A DNA stretch of 64,000 nt from Shewanella hanedai (GCF_007197645.1 NZ_VKGK01000003.1:202719-266718), one strand, 5' to 3'. Positions 17,804 to 27,135 are shown, numbered from the stretch's first letter. The notes: generated by a model from the sequence alone, not told the origin. Program-made: numbers and translations.

Positions 17804-19249
17804 CTAATGAGTCATGTTTTGCTTTTTCCGCTCAGCTCCTAATAGTCTGGGTATTCTCAAAGAACGCCAGAGGAGTGACAGGTATTTTGTACTGGTATGG
17901 GTATTATCAAATTCGAGCATCAATAACATGCGTTCCTCTTCTGGTGCGTCTTCATCAAGGAGTAACTGCACGGGGCCAAATACGCCAAGTCGTTGTTTGT
18001 TCCTGCCTGTTGCATAGCGAATTTGAGCCGGAGCGCCGAAGAGGGCTAGTTGACCCGTTACCACTAAAAACAGCTGTGGAAGTAATGACAGGAGACGAGT
18101 TGGAACATTGAATGAGTAAGTAACTAGGCTTCTACCTAAGTTATCATTAATCATCTCTTGGATAAGTGGCTTGGTTTCAAGCTTGAAGAACATCACTCTA
18201 ATGAGTGCATAAAATGCCAACAATGGACAAAAGGGCAAACTTGCGATAAGCAGCATCAAGATGAAAAAACGCGTACTTAAATTCCTATCCGTCGAGCTAG
18301 TGCTGGCTTGATGCTCACTGGGGCCTATTAAGGCTTGATCATCTATTTCGATATGACCTTCGGTATTTAGACTGATGAGTAATTTTTTACATAGGATACT
18401 GTTATTAACCTCTAAACCTTCACCAACGTAAGTGTGAGGGAGAATTAAGCAGTTTTCTAACGTAGAACCTTTATCGATTAAGGTATCGTTACCGATGATG
18501 ATGGCATTTTTCATCACGACGTTAGGATCTATTCTGCAGTTTTCGCCAATGATCCCCCATGCATTTTGCAGGCTTAAATCTCCTGTGTGTGTTTTTGCGC
18601 CCACGTAGAAGTCCTGCTCCGGATTTGCTGAGGTAAAGCTGCGTTCCATTGGGGTTAATGAAGGGATATCGTTTCTGGCTAAATTCAGGTTTGCATTCAT
18701 GTATGACTGGAAACTATCGATCATGTGACAGCGGCCATGTAAGATGAGTGTGACAACGCTATTACTGTCGTAGTCATGAGTTAGTGGCCAGTCAATGCCA
18801 TCAAGATAAGACAATGCTGCTGGAAGCAACAGCATGCAAGCATTTTGATTTGCCATCTTGGCTTGGACAAACTCATTGGAAAATTGTTTTGAGAAATCAA
18901 TGAAGTTGGCGATGCAGGGAGAGCGGAAAATATCGCCACGGACAATGATTATTGAGTCCGTCATTGACAAAGATAACCTGTCTAATACCGCCGCGGTTTT
19001 CTCTTCAGGTTTACTTAAAAAGTAATCAATATCAAGCCCCCAACGCTCTCCATCTCCAAGGAGTTGTTCAATCTCTTGGGCTTGAGATGAGATGATGATT
19101 TTGACCTTTGTGATACCAGAGGTGACGATATCCTCTAAGGTATACTCGATGACAGCCTTGTTGCCGACAGGAAGTAAGGCTGAGCAATAATATTGCTCTA
19201 GAGGAGCGAGTTCATTACCAGTTCTATTTGCGAAGATAATTGCTTGCAT
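17804..19249 (-). CDS. Fusion: NTP-transferase domain, left-handed beta-helix, degenerate sugar-transferase module
   Basis: 481 residues from the ATG at 19249, which has a GAGGAG site seven bases ahead; the frame's earlier start at 19279 is rejected. Residues 1-220 resemble sugar-1-phosphate nucleotidyltransferases, but the usual G-G-X-G-T-R loop reads IIFANRTGNELAPL. Residues about 235-320 show hexapeptide-like repeats (IDPNVVMKNAIIIGNDTLIDKG). After a hydrophobic helix near 340, LLSLLPQLFLVVTGQLALFG aligns with the PQLWNVLKGDMSLVG core of polyprenyl-phosphate glycosyl-1-phosphate transferases, without the Asp-Glu catalytic pair. The catalytic role is uncertain; it may be a scaffold or regulatory partner of the next gene's product. 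Confidence 0.72.
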   Translation of the reverse strand: MQAIIFANRTGNELAPLEQYYCSALLPVGNKAVIEYTLEDIVTSGITKVKIIISSQAQEIEQLLGDGERWGLDIDYFLSKPEEKTAAVLDRLSLSMTDSIIIVRGDIFRSPCIANFIDFSKQFSNEFVQAKMANQNACMLLLPAALSYLDGIDWPLTHDYDSNSVVTLILHGRCHMIDSFQSYMNANLNLARNDIPSLTPMERSFTSANPEQDFYVGAKTHTGDLSLQNAWGIIGENCRIDPNVVMKNAIIIGNDTLIDKGSTLENCLILPHTYVGEGLEVNNSILCKKLLISLNTEGHIEIDDQALIGPSEHQASTSSTDRNLSTRFFILMLLIASLPFCPLLAFYALIRVMFFKLETKPLIQEMINDNLGRSLVTYSFNVPTRLLSLLPQLFLVVTGQLALFGAPAQIRYATGRNKQRLGVFGPVQLLLDEDAPEEERMLLMLEFDNTHTSTKYLSLLWRSLRIPRLLGAERKKQNMTH

Positions 19250-19308
19250 CTGTATTCTCCTCAAAACGTCGAAATGCATTGCATCTTGATTGTTATTTAG
19301 TGCTTAAC

Positions 19309-21408
19309 TTAATAAGAACCTTTGGCGAGCAGTACTGCTGGAATCGTCTTAATTAATATCCAAATGTCAGTGAGTAGTGACTGTTGATAGATGTAATCAA
19401 CGTCGAGTTCAACTTGTTGTGCAAACGGGATATCAGAGCGGCCACTGACTTGCCAAATACAGGTGATGCCGGGCTTTACAGCCAGCCTTTTTCTATCTTG
19501 CATTGAATACAGTTTGACCTCTGATAGAAGTGCTGGTCTAGGGCCGACTAATGACATATCGCCTAAGATCACATTCCATAGTTGAGGTAATTCATCGATT
19601 GAGGCTTTGCGGATTATTTTTCCTATTCGAGTGATTCTGGGATCCCGTTTCATTTTAAATAACACGCCGCCTTGCATCTCATTCTCAGCCTGAAGCTTTG
19701 CTAATCTTTGATCGGCATCTTGATACATAGATCTAAATTTCCACATGGTAAAAGGGGCATTATTTTTGCCGACTCTTTGCTGGCTAAACATCACAGCCCC
19801 TGATGACTCCATGCGAATAATGACTCCTGTGAGCAGAAGGAAAGGAAGTAGGATAAGTAATATAATTGAGGCTGCAACGAGATCGAAACCTCGTTTCATC
19901 ACAGTGCCTATTTTTCCTTGGACTCGTTGACGAGTACAGCGATGAATGGCGGATAAGTTACTTGATTCTGCATTTGTTAACCGAGCGCCTTTCATCGCTA
20001 ACTGCTGAGATAAATCGAGTTCAGAACCGCCATTTTGATTTAAGTAATTTAGCCCTTGAGCCTTTTCGAGTTGGATCTCTTTGAATACTCGGTAGAGAAA
20101 TTGTGGATTGCCTAAGATGTAACGCTTCCACATTCTTTTAGGTTCTTGACTCAGTCGGCAAAGCCATTCCATTCCCATCTGTCTTACCCATAATGGTGCG
20201 CGTTTCACTTTTTCTGCATAGAAGTCGAATAATCCGCCAACACCAATTCCCACGCCGACATTGAGCTGGTGTTTATGCTTTGTTAGCCATAACTCCTGCT
20301 TTGGGTTGCCCATTGAGACGAGAAGAATTGATGCACCTGAGTTATTGATCTGCTCTATCACGTTAGATTCGAGTACGGGGTCATCGATAAAGCCGTGGTG
20401 AGTGCCCGCAATGTTGAGGTCGGGGTATCTGAGCTGCATTTTCTGAGCTGCGGTAGCCGCGACTCCTTTATCGGCACCAAGTAGGAAAATAGATAAACCG
20501 GCATTAGCTGCTTGTTCACACAACCTTGGAAACATATCCGTGCCGTTTAAGTTGTCTTTTTGGGCGACACCTTTGCAGATGCTGGCGATACGTATACCCG
20601 AACCATCGGCGAAGACTCGGTCACAGCGAGTTTGTAAGCAGTGACGGTATTGGCTATTTTGAGTGCTGATATTCATTCCGTCGGCATTGATAAAGGCATA
20701 TTGAGCCATCAAGTTATTATTTTCTGTTGTGTTTGAGTGACCATTATCAGATTGTCTTTTGGCATGGCGTTGAGCATTTTCAATTATTAAGGCTAGCATC
20801 TCTGTCATGCTCAAATTGGACAGTTTTATATCAAATAGTTTAATGGTGTCGATATTCTGATTAACGTGTTTGGTCGACAGTAACCATATAAGCCCTGTGC
20901 GAGCGATGGCTAATAGATAAGATAAGGAGCTTTTATGAGCATGAATAATCGTTTTATCTTGGTTTTCGAAACTAAGCCCCATCTGCAGGTGCATCTGCTT
21001 AAAGGAGATAAGGCCTGGCTTAATCGCTGAGAGCTGGTGAGAGTATGCTTGTAGTGGCTCAATACTTTTGAGGGTGTCATCGTCAAGGGAGGTGAGTATA
21101 AATTGTTTCTCTGTCCCCAATATAGAGATATGACCTTTGAATAAGTTAATTAACTGTGGCCATTGGCAACATATGCCTTCACCTGAAAATTGATAAAGGG
21201 TGACTTTCTTATTACCAAGACCATAAATATAAACATGCTCTATGGCAGAGCCATACCTGCATTTTCTGTATAGGAATTTAAGTACAAGGACTGGGCTGGC
21301 CGCCAGAATTAATAATATGGCTGCAAATAGATCGATTCCTCGAATTAAGCTTGGCATTGTTGTTTGTTTGACTTGTGTCTGAGTTGTCATATTGTCTGCC
21401 TTGGCCAT
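19309..21408 (-). CDS. Three-domain glycosyltransferase: degenerate PGT, WecG/TagA domain, active-type PGT
   Basis: 699 residues. Residues about 20-185 look like a sugar-transferase fold (RGIDLFAAILLILAASP, then WPQLINLFKGHISILGTEKQ and IKPGLISFKQ) but lack the Asp-Glu before PQL. Residues about 195-455 form a WecG/TagA/CpsF domain (FADGSGIRIASI, GTDMFPRLCE, SMGNPKQELWL, GVGGLFDFYAEKVKRAP). Residues about 505-699 form an intact polyprenyl-phosphate sugar-1-phosphate transferase: KRGFDLVAASIIL, WKFRSM, KASIDELPQLWNVILGDMSL, VGPRPALL and KPGITCIWQVSGR. It should start the lipid-linked repeat unit and add a second sugar at the inner membrane. A sigma-54-type promoter lies 26 bases upstream. The start could also be the ATG at 21390. 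Confidence 0.88.
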   Translation of the reverse strand: MAKADNMTTQTQVKQTTMPSLIRGIDLFAAILLILAASPVLVLKFLYRKCRYGSAIEHVYIYGLGNKKVTLYQFSGEGICCQWPQLINLFKGHISILGTEKQFILTSLDDDTLKSIEPLQAYSHQLSAIKPGLISFKQMHLQMGLSFENQDKTIIHAHKSSLSYLLAIARTGLIWLLSTKHVNQNIDTIKLFDIKLSNLSMTEMLALIIENAQRHAKRQSDNGHSNTTENNNLMAQYAFINADGMNISTQNSQYRHCLQTRCDRVFADGSGIRIASICKGVAQKDNLNGTDMFPRLCEQAANAGLSIFLLGADKGVAATAAQKMQLRYPDLNIAGTHHGFIDDPVLESNVIEQINNSGASILLVSMGNPKQELWLTKHKHQLNVGVGIGVGGLFDFYAEKVKRAPLWVRQMGMEWLCRLSQEPKRMWKRYILGNPQFLYRVFKEIQLEKAQGLNYLNQNGGSELDLSQQLAMKGARLTNAESSNLSAIHRCTRQRVQGKIGTVMKRGFDLVAASIILLILLPFLLLTGVIIRMESSGAVMFSQQRVGKNNAPFTMWKFRSMYQDADQRLAKLQAENEMQGGVLFKMKRDPRITRIGKIIRKASIDELPQLWNVILGDMSLVGPRPALLSEVKLYSMQDRKRLAVKPGITCIWQVSGRSDIPFAQQVELDVDYIYQQSLLTDIWILIKTIPAVLLAKGSY

Positions 21409-21433
21409 ATATTCTGTTATCTAAGACTAGTTA

Positions 21434-21450
21434 ATGCATAGGTTAGGCCA
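21434..21450 (-). promoter_or_regulatory. Sigma-54 promoter upstream of the PGT/WecG gene
   Basis: Read on the minus strand this is TGGCCTAACCTATGCAT, with GG at -24 and GC at -12 separated by exactly ten bases. It differs by one base from the site before the STAS gene. A TTGCA-N3-TGCAA palindrome lies 73 bases further upstream. Confidence 0.75.
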
Positions 21451-21522
21451 ATCATTTTAATTATTGTTTTTAAAGGGTTTTAATTGAATTTATGTTTTTT
21501 TGATAATAAGGCAAGCAAATAA

Positions 21523-21535
21523 TTGCAGTTTGCAA
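21523..21535. promoter_or_regulatory. Candidate enhancer palindrome TTGCA-N3-TGCAA (copy 1)
   Basis: A perfect five-base inverted repeat with a three-base gap, 73 bases upstream of the sigma-54 site at 21434-21450. Identical arms occur at 24324-24336 and 31141-31153, each in an intergenic region with a sigma-54-like promoter. Confidence 0.6.
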
Positions 21536-21554
21536 TGCAGAAAAGCTTAAGATG

Positions 21555-21780
21555 AAGGCTACGATAACGGAACGTTCGTGCCTTACTTACGGAACGCTTA
21601 CGGTTAAAAAAAGAGGTTGGTCTGTGTCAGCTTCGAAGGGCTGTGCGGCGTAGGCCATCCCGTTATCTGTAGCCGCTTGCGGCGTTCCTCATTTGATTGT
21701 GTAGATTCTAGAAGTCGCTTGCGACGCTCTCGCGGTGACGAAGTCAAGTTCTAGAAGGCCTACGGCCGATCTTCTTCGCT
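21555..21780. repeat. Mosaic palindromic repeat block R7
   Basis: The last and shortest of the blocks. It has GGAACGTTCGTGCC, GTAGCCGCTTGCGGCG, TCTAGAAGTCGCTTGCGACG and GGCCTACGGCC words. It separates the glycosyltransferase gene at 21781 from the sigma-54 control region of the next gene and abuts the stop codon of the former. No further block of this kind is seen between 21.8 and 64 kb. Confidence 0.8.
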
Positions 21781-22824
21781 TTAAGACAACATTGATGATT
21801 CAACCCCATCTTTACTTATACGGCTTTTTTGCACATGCCCCATGAAAAACTGACCTATATTTTCGCAGACTTTATAGACTGGTGAAGGCAACAGCCAGAG
21901 CAGGTAAGCTGCGGCTAGGGTGACTAACGTTTTAGTTGTTTCTTGGAACATGATGGAGGGGGACTCGTTGATGGCTCGATTAATAAGACTAATAGCAGCT
22001 TCACCTTTGCCATTTCTAATAGATTGACGTGCAAGGTATCTGAATTGGTAGGCTCTGGCATTATGCTCGTGTTCTGCGAGTAATTCTGGCGCATAGAGTT
22101 TAGCTTTCGTTATCATAGACTCCCAAGAGCCAAGTTGTTTGATGATATTAGATGATAGACCTTGCTGATTGAGACGGTAATAGGTTAACGGGGCGGGTAT
22201 CCCCTCCATTTTCCAATGGGTGGTCGCAACAATTCTTAACCAGCATTCAATGTCCTCAGATTGGCGAAAGTTTTCATCAAAATAACTGCTGTGGTGCTCT
22301 GGATGATTCAAAGCCTGAAAACCTATATCGTGCAGTGTTTCATTGCGTATCACCGGGGCCGAGCCATTTCCCACAGGATTGCGGCACAGTAGATCGGCTG
22401 CAGTGATCCCTTTAAGTTGTGGCATCTGGTAGTAATCAATTTTATTGCCTTCATGATCCATGAAGCTTGAACGAGAGAAGCTGAGCCCAATTTCTGGCGA
22501 TGTGTCTAGGTGCTCGACATGCAGCTTTAGTTTGTCTTTGTGCCACATATCGTCAGAATCGATAAAAGCAATATAGTTGCCTGCCGCATTGCGGATCCCC
22601 GTATTGCGGGCCGCTGCCAAGCCTTTATTCTGCTCATGGTTGACGATACGGATCCTGCTATCGTTTATGGTTTGACATATCTCAAGGCTTTGATCGGTTG
22701 AGCAATCATTAATAAGAATAAGTTCGAAATTAGTGAACGATTGGCTAAGCACTGATTCAATGGCGCTTTTAACGAAATGCTGCACATTATAGACAGGCAT
22801 TACTACTGAAACTTTAGGCGTCAT
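21781..22824 (-). CDS. Glycosyltransferase family 2
   Basis: 347 residues from the ATG at 22824, which has AGGAGG seven bases ahead; this start overlaps the end of the flippase gene by 11 bases. GT-A fold motifs: VSVVMPVYNVQHFVKSAIES, LILINDCSTDQS, AARNTGIRNAAG and the DXD-type IDSDDMW. A later QSEDIECWLRI carries the ED segment typical of GT2. It adds a sugar to the growing lipid-linked repeat unit on the cytoplasmic face. Donor and acceptor are not predictable. Confidence 0.9.
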   Translation of the reverse strand: MTPKVSVVMPVYNVQHFVKSAIESVLSQSFTNFELILINDCSTDQSLEICQTINDSRIRIVNHEQNKGLAAARNTGIRNAAGNYIAFIDSDDMWHKDKLKLHVEHLDTSPEIGLSFSRSSFMDHEGNKIDYYQMPQLKGITAADLLCRNPVGNGSAPVIRNETLHDIGFQALNHPEHHSSYFDENFRQSEDIECWLRIVATTHWKMEGIPAPLTYYRLNQQGLSSNIIKQLGSWESMITKAKLYAPELLAEHEHNARAYQFRYLARQSIRNGKGEAAISLINRAINESPSIMFQETTKTLVTLAAAYLLWLLPSPVYKVCENIGQFFMGHVQKSRISKDGVESSMLS

Positions 22825-24160
22825 GATGAACCTCCTGATTAAAACGTTTTGAGGAGTTTTGTTGCTCCTCATTAGTGCCGATAGCCTTCTTGCTAAAGAC
22901 GAATAATTGAATATATAGGTTGAGCGCGGGCATACAGATAAGATGAATAATTAGGATCCCTAAAGCCACAGCAGTTAAGCCCCACTGACTGCAAACCGTG
23001 ATGGTTATTGCCAGTAGTAGAGTGAAGCTTAAATTAACGCAGAGGTTTAAGCGGCTCTTATTGATACTGATGAGTAACTGGCTGGCAGCTTCCCCTATGG
23101 GTCTGACTAAACCACTTAAACAGAGAAGGATAAACACAGGGAGTGCGCCTGCTTCAATCCATTTATTGCCGTAGACTAGAGGTACGTAGTAGGGAGAAAG
23201 CAGGGACTGCAGTGCTATTACTGGTATAGCAATTTTTAAGACTAATGATAAAGAATGGGTATAACGGGCTTTAAGATCTTTAGATACGGTGATTTGTTGA
23301 TCATTCTTTTGAGAGCCACAAAGGTGGGAATAGAGCGCGGTTCCGTAGCTTTGTGTTATGCCTAAGCTGATCCCTAAACTTGTATTGAAAGCGAAAAAAT
23401 AGATCCCTAGGGCTTCCAATCCGAGAAAGTAGCCAATAAGCAGATAGTCGATATTTTGTCTTAATGCGATGCTTAAATCACTCAACCCTACCATTGAACC
23501 GAAGGTGAACATCTTAGGAATAGTTTGACCGTGGGGGGATTTATCTGCTTTCGGGAGTGGATTATGGTATCTGTGGATACCTATCCAGATCAGTATGACG
23601 AGTACTTTTGGTAAGATGATGGCCCAAATACCAAGTCCAAGTAATGCAAAAGTGGCGGTTAATAGTCCATCACACACTGTTTGCCATAAGATGGCTCGTC
23701 CTACCACGCGCATTTTGTTAGCTCTAAGATTGATTGCCGCGTGTAACATTCCTAAAGGAAGAAGAAGATAGCTTGTTGCCATGAGTATCATCGGCGCGAT
23801 GAGATGAGTGTCTTGGTGATAAAGCGCGAGAGGCCAACTGAGTAAGCTCATGGCAACAAAAGCGGTGATCGATGCAAGCCAGTTTATCTTGTTTGCATTG
23901 GTCAGAGATGCAGCGAGTTCAGTATCATTCATCTTGATAAGCGATGCTGAAGTGATACGACGTGTCGGGGTACAAATCAGTTCAAAGCAGGTCAGTATGA
24001 TGGCGACTTGCCCGAAAATTTCAGGCGTAAACAACCGAGCGAGAATGATGCTGGAAGCTAACCGTACTATACGCCCGATGACCTGGGCAGAGCCTAACCA
24101 AAAAAGATTTTTAGAAAAAGTACTCTTGGTTTGCTGATGTTTGTTTATCATTTTGCCCAT
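22814..24160 (-). CDS. Wzx-type oligosaccharide flippase
   Basis: About 448 residues with 12-14 hydrophobic segments of the MOP/PST superfamily. NLFWLGSAQVIGRIVRLASS near the N-terminus, ARLFTPEIFGQVAII and NIDYLLIGYFLGLEALGIYF are typical of the WzxC-like branch. It moves the lipid-linked unit to the periplasmic side. The frame opens at ATG 24187, but a sigma-54-like promoter at 24196-24212 would start transcription about there. The ATG at 24160, with AAGG nine bases upstream, is therefore preferred. Confidence 0.87.
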   Translation of the reverse strand: MGKMINKHQQTKSTFSKNLFWLGSAQVIGRIVRLASSIILARLFTPEIFGQVAIILTCFELICTPTRRITSASLIKMNDTELAASLTNANKINWLASITAFVAMSLLSWPLALYHQDTHLIAPMILMATSYLLLPLGMLHAAINLRANKMRVVGRAILWQTVCDGLLTATFALLGLGIWAIILPKVLVILIWIGIHRYHNPLPKADKSPHGQTIPKMFTFGSMVGLSDLSIALRQNIDYLLIGYFLGLEALGIYFFAFNTSLGISLGITQSYGTALYSHLCGSQKNDQQITVSKDLKARYTHSLSLVLKIAIPVIALQSLLSPYYVPLVYGNKWIEAGALPVFILLCLSGLVRPIGEAASQLLISINKSRLNLCVNLSFTLLLAITITVCSQWGLTAVALGILIIHLICMPALNLYIQLFVFSKKAIGTNEEQQNSSKRFNQEVHHDA

Positions 24161-24195
24161 AAACGAAACCTTATAAATGCTTAACATGATAAATT

Positions 24196-24212
24196 ATTCA
24201 TATTTCATGCCA
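24196..24212 (-). promoter_or_regulatory. Degenerate sigma-54-like promoter before the flippase gene
   Basis: On the minus strand TGGCATGAAATATGAAT. It matches the other two locus promoters at 12 of 17 positions, including TGGC and TATG-AT, but has GA instead of GC at -12. A TTGCA-N3-TGCAA palindrome lies 112 bases upstream. Confidence 0.45.
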
Positions 24213-24323
24213 AAATTTATGTCTTTTAAGTTACTGAAGTAATAAAGAAAAAATATTTAATTATCAAGGTTAATTATAGTTGTACAAAGGGTTTGCAATT
24301 TTCTGTTAATATTGTGAGATGTG

Positions 24324-24336
24324 TTGCAAATTGCAA
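24324..24336. promoter_or_regulatory. Candidate enhancer palindrome TTGCA-N3-TGCAA (copy 2)
   Basis: Second perfect copy, in the AT-rich 222-base gap between the polymerase and flippase genes. It is in the expected range for an activator of the promoter-like site at 24196-24212. Confidence 0.55.
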
Positions 24337-24382
24337 AGCTGAATTAGAGCTTGGAAATGACACTAAATGATATTTATTGGTT

Positions 24383-25639
24383 TTATGCTCCTTTTCGTTT
24401 ATGTGCAATGCCAATAATAATTAACCCTGGCCAGAATAGGTAGACAAGGATTTCGAGATTTTCACCTAAAGTGTAAATACACAGTTGTAGCAATAGCGCT
24501 ACTGAGGATGCTGCGATAATTGATTTAAACATCTCTCGAGAGAATGTTATTAAGCTAAATATAAGTGGAATTGCTAATGCTAGAGCTCCGGCAAGTCCTT
24601 TTACGAATAATAAACCATACCAAGTATGATGTGAGCCGATGTGCATATATTCAACCAAATGCGGACCTCGTTCTACTATTCCATGTCCCCATACTAATGC
24701 TTCATTAGCCCAACGATCTAGTGCTATCTGGCTCAGATGCTCTCTAACTCGAGTAGAGCCTGCTCTTACTGATTTAATCGCTGCGATAATCATTTCTATT
24801 TTTTCGGTCACATGTGTACCTAAAAGGCCAAGTATAAGTACGGTGGGAGAGGCTAAGAAATAGAGCAAAGGCGACTTGTGACAACGGATAAAGGTAAAGT
24901 AACAAAGTAAAAAAATATAACAGGCAATAGCTAATCTTGATTGCGATATTAATACCATAACAAGACTACCTATGAGGCCATATACTTTATGACGGGTTGT
25001 TTTTTCTTGTATTGCAAAATTAAAGAAGAGATTTCCCATCATTCCTAAAGCTGGAGCCCAAGGGGTAAATAGTCGCCACCTAGGGGTACCACTACCGGGG
25101 TCTATTTCATATAAACTGACGCTAAAAAATTCAGGGCCGGGGCCACCGATAATACTCAATGGAGAAACATATAAGGTGCTAGGTAGGCCAACAAGCCAGG
25201 CAAAAATACAGAAGGGGAGAATAATGAGTGTATGCTTGCATACAATACAGGATGCGCGATAAATAAGTTCTGGACGAATATTCAATGAACCTATTAAGGG
25301 GAATATTGCAAATAGAGCCCAACCTTTTGCCCAACCTATGCTAGATTTGATTAATTTAGCTATTCCTAACTCATACTCAAAATGAGCAATGAGTAGTGCG
25401 ATAAGCATAATTAACATTCCAGCTATCCAATCAAACTGTGCTGTTGATGTGATATAGTTTTCTTTATCGTAGATAAAGCGCCTTGTCATTCTGAGGAACA
25501 GTACCCATCCTACTACGGGACCAACTATATATAGTGCGCCTAATAACCAGAATACGTAGGTATAGGTTATGCTGTACCAGATTAGTTTTTCGTCTGAATT
25601 CATTAGTGAAGTATCTGCTTTGAAGTTACCGCAACTCAT
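24383..25639 (-). CDS. Polysaccharide polymerase/ligase-like membrane protein (Wzy or O-antigen-ligase type)
   Basis: 418 residues with about eleven hydrophobic segments. The late periplasmic loop contains GSTRVREHLSQIA, then WGHGIVE and GSHHTWYGLLFVKG. This is the pattern of the Wzy/O-antigen-ligase family, in which an Arg and a His in this loop are functional. The start ATG at 25639 has GAGGAG six bases ahead. It sits directly downstream of the Wzz-like gene (14 bases), as expected for a Wzx/Wzy-dependent system. Confidence 0.82.
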   Translation of the reverse strand: MSCGNFKADTSLMNSDEKLIWYSITYTYVFWLLGALYIVGPVVGWVLFLRMTRRFIYDKENYITSTAQFDWIAGMLIMLIALLIAHFEYELGIAKLIKSSIGWAKGWALFAIFPLIGSLNIRPELIYRASCIVCKHTLIILPFCIFAWLVGLPSTLYVSPLSIIGGPGPEFFSVSLYEIDPGSGTPRWRLFTPWAPALGMMGNLFFNFAIQEKTTRHKVYGLIGSLVMVLISQSRLAIACYIFLLCYFTFIRCHKSPLLYFLASPTVLILGLLGTHVTEKIEMIIAAIKSVRAGSTRVREHLSQIALDRWANEALVWGHGIVERGPHLVEYMHIGSHHTWYGLLFVKGLAGALALAIPLIFSLITFSREMFKSIIAASSVALLLQLCIYTLGENLEILVYLFWPGLIIIGIAHKRKGA

Positions 25640-25653
25640 GCATCGCTCCTCAT

Positions 25654-27060
25654 TTACGTCATTAATATTTTCTGAAGTATTGGTTTTCTAACCCAGAGAA
25701 TACTCAGTCCTGCTAGACAAAAAAGTGATGATAAAATTCCACCAAGTATTGCTAATATGACTACTAAATTATTGGCATTTTTAGGAAATGTTGGCGGGGA
25801 AAGAAGTTGTATTAAGGGGTATGCTGAATATATATCTGCTTTCCCTATATCCATTTTGGCTATTGCGGAGGTGAATACAGCTGTTGCAAGCTGATGTTGA
25901 CGATGTAAGTCTTGAAGTGTAGCTGCATCATTATTACTATTTTTTAGCCTGGTTTCCCATGTAATTATTTGTGCTGATAATGTATTGATTTCTTGGCTTA
26001 GCCCAGCACCATCAATTTCTAGAGAGAGCAGTTGTTTCATCAGCAGTGCTCGGCCATCAAGATCATCTGCTGAGAGTTTTAACATTAATGAGTCATCTTG
26101 ATATCCTACTAGCTCTTTACAGCGTTTTCTTAAAGCTTTAAAGAGATTCTCTTGTTGTTGTGTTTGAGTCATGACCTGAGGATGTTTTTCTCCATATCGA
26201 CCAGAGTATTCAGCTAAGGTTGTGGTCGTTTGAGTGTAGGTAACCAAGAGTTGTTGATAGAGTTGGTCATTTTTTAATTTTAGTAAGTCGGAGGCTTGCT
26301 TAGTGTTAAGGGATAAATGAGTTTCAAGCATTTTTTGGCTGGCTATCACTCCTTGTAGTTTCGACACCATATTAACTTTATTTTGTCTTAGCCTCTCTAT
26401 GATAACGGCGATCTCTTTAAATTGTTCCAGAGAAACCAAACCTATTTTAGATTGAAAGTTGAGGATTTCTTCCTGACTTTTACTTACTTTTTTTGAAAAG
26501 CTATTCATACTCACTTTTACACCATTTTCTCTCTGTAGTGCTTCATCATTTCTTAATTCCGAAAGTAGGGCCTGGAGACTGTGATAGTGCGCCCATGCAA
26601 TGTCTTGAGCTTCTTGTGCTGTCTTTCCTGAAATAGTGAATTCTATTAGTCCTGTTTGGTTTGGTAATTTAAGCTTGGGCTCCCTCATGGCGCCCAGAGA
26701 AATATCTATTGATTGGGCTGCATAGTTTATTAGCATTTCGCTTTTTGATAATGCTTTATAATTTTCTCTAGGATCGATAGATGTGCTTGTATATGGTGAG
26801 CTACTGGTACTGGTTGCGTGACCTAAATTTTCTAGGCTTATTAAAGTTCCAGTTCCTGCACCAGGTAAAATGAGTGTCCATTTACTTTCGAAATTAGTTG
26901 AAGAGAATGTTAGTGTTAAAATAACGAGTGTCCAGATAAAGGTTAATGCACCTAGAGCTGTTTTGATGTACACCCAACGACGAGCGTCTATTGTTAAGCT
27001 ACTTCCTTTTACTGCTGCACGTTTAAGCCAGAGTAGTTGGCTGTGGTGATGTTTTTTCAT
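25654..27060 (-). CDS. Wzz-type chain-length/co-polymerase protein without kinase domain
   Basis: 468 residues. A membrane segment at about 33-55 follows a basic N-terminus. A long periplasmic part (60-430) is rich in Gln, Leu and Lys heptads and probably coiled-coil. It includes YSGRYGEKHPQVM, typical of this family. A second membrane segment at about 437-460 and a short tail follow. There is no Walker A motif or tyrosine cluster, so it is a PCP protein without BY-kinase. It controls polymer length together with the adjacent polymerase and exporter. Confidence 0.87.
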   Translation of the reverse strand: MKKHHHSQLLWLKRAAVKGSSLTIDARRWVYIKTALGALTFIWTLVILTLTFSSTNFESKWTLILPGAGTGTLISLENLGHATSTSSSPYTSTSIDPRENYKALSKSEMLINYAAQSIDISLGAMREPKLKLPNQTGLIEFTISGKTAQEAQDIAWAHYHSLQALLSELRNDEALQRENGVKVSMNSFSKKVSKSQEEILNFQSKIGLVSLEQFKEIAVIIERLRQNKVNMVSKLQGVIASQKMLETHLSLNTKQASDLLKLKNDQLYQQLLVTYTQTTTTLAEYSGRYGEKHPQVMTQTQQQENLFKALRKRCKELVGYQDDSLMLKLSADDLDGRALLMKQLLSLEIDGAGLSQEINTLSAQIITWETRLKNSNNDAATLQDLHRQHQLATAVFTSAIAKMDIGKADIYSAYPLIQLLSPPTFPKNANNLVVILAILGGILSSLFCLAGLSILWVRKPILQKILMT

Positions 27061-27135
27061 GTTCCCTCATTGGCCTTAGTTAACATTGACTCGGGTGATG
27101 GTGTCTACATTATTATTTTCTTGTTTTTATGTTAG

